A stretch of DNA of 64,000 bases, taken from assembly GCF_016482825.1 (NCBI RefSeq), contig NZ_JAEMNV010000004.1, positions 248,001 through 312,000 of the forward strand. The letters are read 5' to 3'. Numbering within the stretch: position 1 is the first letter of the stretch; every line of letters begins with the position of its first letter. This DNA comes from Antrihabitans stalagmiti (GTDB lineage Bacteria > Actinomycetota > Actinomycetes > Mycobacteriales > Mycobacteriaceae). The position numbers and the translations under genes are program-made. The notes below the pieces were generated by a model that saw only the letters and a program-made list of their open reading frames with translations, did not search any database and was not told the DNA's origin. This document shows positions 63,105 to 64,000 of this stretch, one piece after another.

Positions 63105-64000
63105 GTGACGACCACAGAAACCGCAAACATGATCGGTTGGGAAAAGGATTCGGACAACATCGTCGTACTGACGATGGACGACCCGAACCAGGGCGCCAAC
63201 ACGATGAACGAGCTGTACAAGAACTCGATGACCGCAACGGTCGAGCGCTTGGAAGCTGAGAAGGACGACATCGCCGGTGTCGTGCTGACCTCGGCGAAGA
63301 AGACCTTCTTCGCCGGTGGCGACCTGAAGAACATGCTTGCAGTCGGCCCCGACGACGGCCAGGCACTGATGGACGAGCTCGCCCAGATCAAGGGTGCGCT
63401 GCGTCGCCTCGAGACTCTCGGCAAGCCTGTCGTCGCCGCGATCAACGGCGCCGCACTCGGTGGCGGCCTCGAGATCGCACTCGCAACGCACTACCGCATC
63501 GCCGCCGACGTGCGCGGTGTGCAGATCGGCCTCCCTGAGGTCAGCCTCGGCCTGCTGCCCGCAGGCGGTGGCGTGATCCGTACCGTTCGTATGCTCGGTC
63601 TGCAGGGCGCGCTGATGGGCGTGCTGCTGCAGGGACAGCGCAACAACCCGACCAAGGCCAAGGAAATCGGCCTCGTCAACGAGCTCGTCGGTTCGGTCGA
63701 GGAATTGATTCCTGCCGCGAAGGCATGGATCAAGGCCAACCCCGAAGGTGGCGTTCAGCCGTGGGACAAGAAGGGCTTCAAGATCCCCGGCGGCACCCCG
63801 TCCTCGCCCGCATTCGCAGCGAACCTGCCTGCCTTCCCGGCCAACCTGCGTAAGCAGATCAAGGGCACGAACATGCCGGCACCGCGGGCGATCCTGTCCG
63901 CAGCCGTCGAAGGTTCGCAGGTCGACATCGACAACGCGTCGCTCATCGAGTCGCGCTACTTCGTCTCGCTGCTCACCGGCCCGGTTGCGAAGAACATGAT
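63105..64000 (+). CDS. fadB: Multifunctional fatty-acid oxidation protein, N-terminal part
   Basis: The gene starts GTG after AGGAG and runs off the window after 298 codons. What is visible is the enoyl-CoA hydratase domain: TFFAGGDLKNML near residue 68, AAINGAALGGGLEIALATHYR near 113-133 (oxyanion hole), and PEVSLGLLPAGGGVIRTVRM near 146-165. The NAD-dependent 3-hydroxyacyl-CoA dehydrogenase part expected in FadB lies beyond the edge. It partners with FadA. Confidence 0.92.
   Translation, partial: MTTTETANMIGWEKDSDNIVVLTMDDPNQGANTMNELYKNSMTATVERLEAEKDDIAGVVLTSAKKTFFAGGDLKNMLAVGPDDGQALMDELAQIKGALRRLETLGKPVVAAINGAALGGGLEIALATHYRIAADVRGVQIGLPEVSLGLLPAGGGVIRTVRMLGLQGALMGVLLQGQRNNPTKAKEIGLVNELVGSVEELIPAAKAWIKANPEGGVQPWDKKGFKIPGGTPSSPAFAANLPAFPANLRKQIKGTNMPAPRAILSAAVEGSQVDIDNASLIESRYFVSLLTGPVAKNM

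Noticed and set aside
61761-63491. 576-codon minus-strand frame
   Set aside because: Antisense to fadA and fadB, which carry complete thiolase and hydratase motifs.

Overview
The window looks like a chromosomal segment of a mycolic-acid actinobacterium, most likely Rhodococcus or a close Nocardiaceae relative. The grounds are high-GC coding with many GTG/TTG starts, a mycolic-acid-type cyclopropane synthase homologue, a class E sortase, and gene groups I recognise from mycobacteria (aspC-like aminotransferase / SRP RNA / tRNA-Ser / dnaX, fadA-fadB, and a paired ABC exporter like Rv1272c-Rv1273c). The species is an inference; the families are read from motifs.

Left part (1-10.9 kb): a TetR regulator with a tandem operator drives an MMPL exporter. 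Then comes a surface-display operon: a giant secreted Thr-Gly repeat protein ending in an LPTTG sorting signal, a DUF5819-like membrane protein, an HTTM (vitamin-K-carboxylase-like) membrane protein, a class E sortase and a 52-residue membrane protein. The repeat protein also carries six extra LPTTG motifs inside its repeats.

Centre (10.9-37.7 kb): one 22-kb gene encodes a six-module non-ribosomal peptide synthetase of about 7340 residues. It has a starter-type C domain followed by a degenerate half C domain, six A-T pairs, an epimerase after module 4 and a terminal thioesterase. Specificity codes read clearly as Ser (module 2) and Thr (module 4, made D by the epimerase); the other four are related, non-standard hydrophobic-looking codes. 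Paralogous small secreted proteins sit on both sides of this region. A cyclopropane synthase and an NHL-type secreted protein follow, then an AbiEi/DUF559-type gene bracketed by two copies of a 74-bp palindromic repeat. A third copy lies at 53.5 kb.

Right part (37.7-64 kb) is mostly housekeeping. It holds a heterodimeric ABC exporter, a queuosine-salvage group (tgt, a YhhQ-type transporter, GluQ-RS), two mycothiol-dependent maleylpyruvate-isomerase-like proteins and a DUF309 protein. Next are an unrecognised 661-residue helical protein with a coupled 74-residue partner, a TetR gene divergent from a membrane gene that appears frameshifted at an A6 run, tRNA-Ser(GGA) and the SRP RNA. These are followed by an aspartate aminotransferase, an HhH-GPD protein, a thioesterase/MMPL pair, an ammonium transporter, a DUF2855 protein, dnaX, and fadA with the start of fadB, which runs off the right edge.

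Most promising for novelty: the multi-LPTTG repeat protein with its HTTM/sortase operon; the NRPS with its extra half C domain and four unusual codes; and the 74-bp palindromic element that flanks the AbiEi/DUF559 gene.
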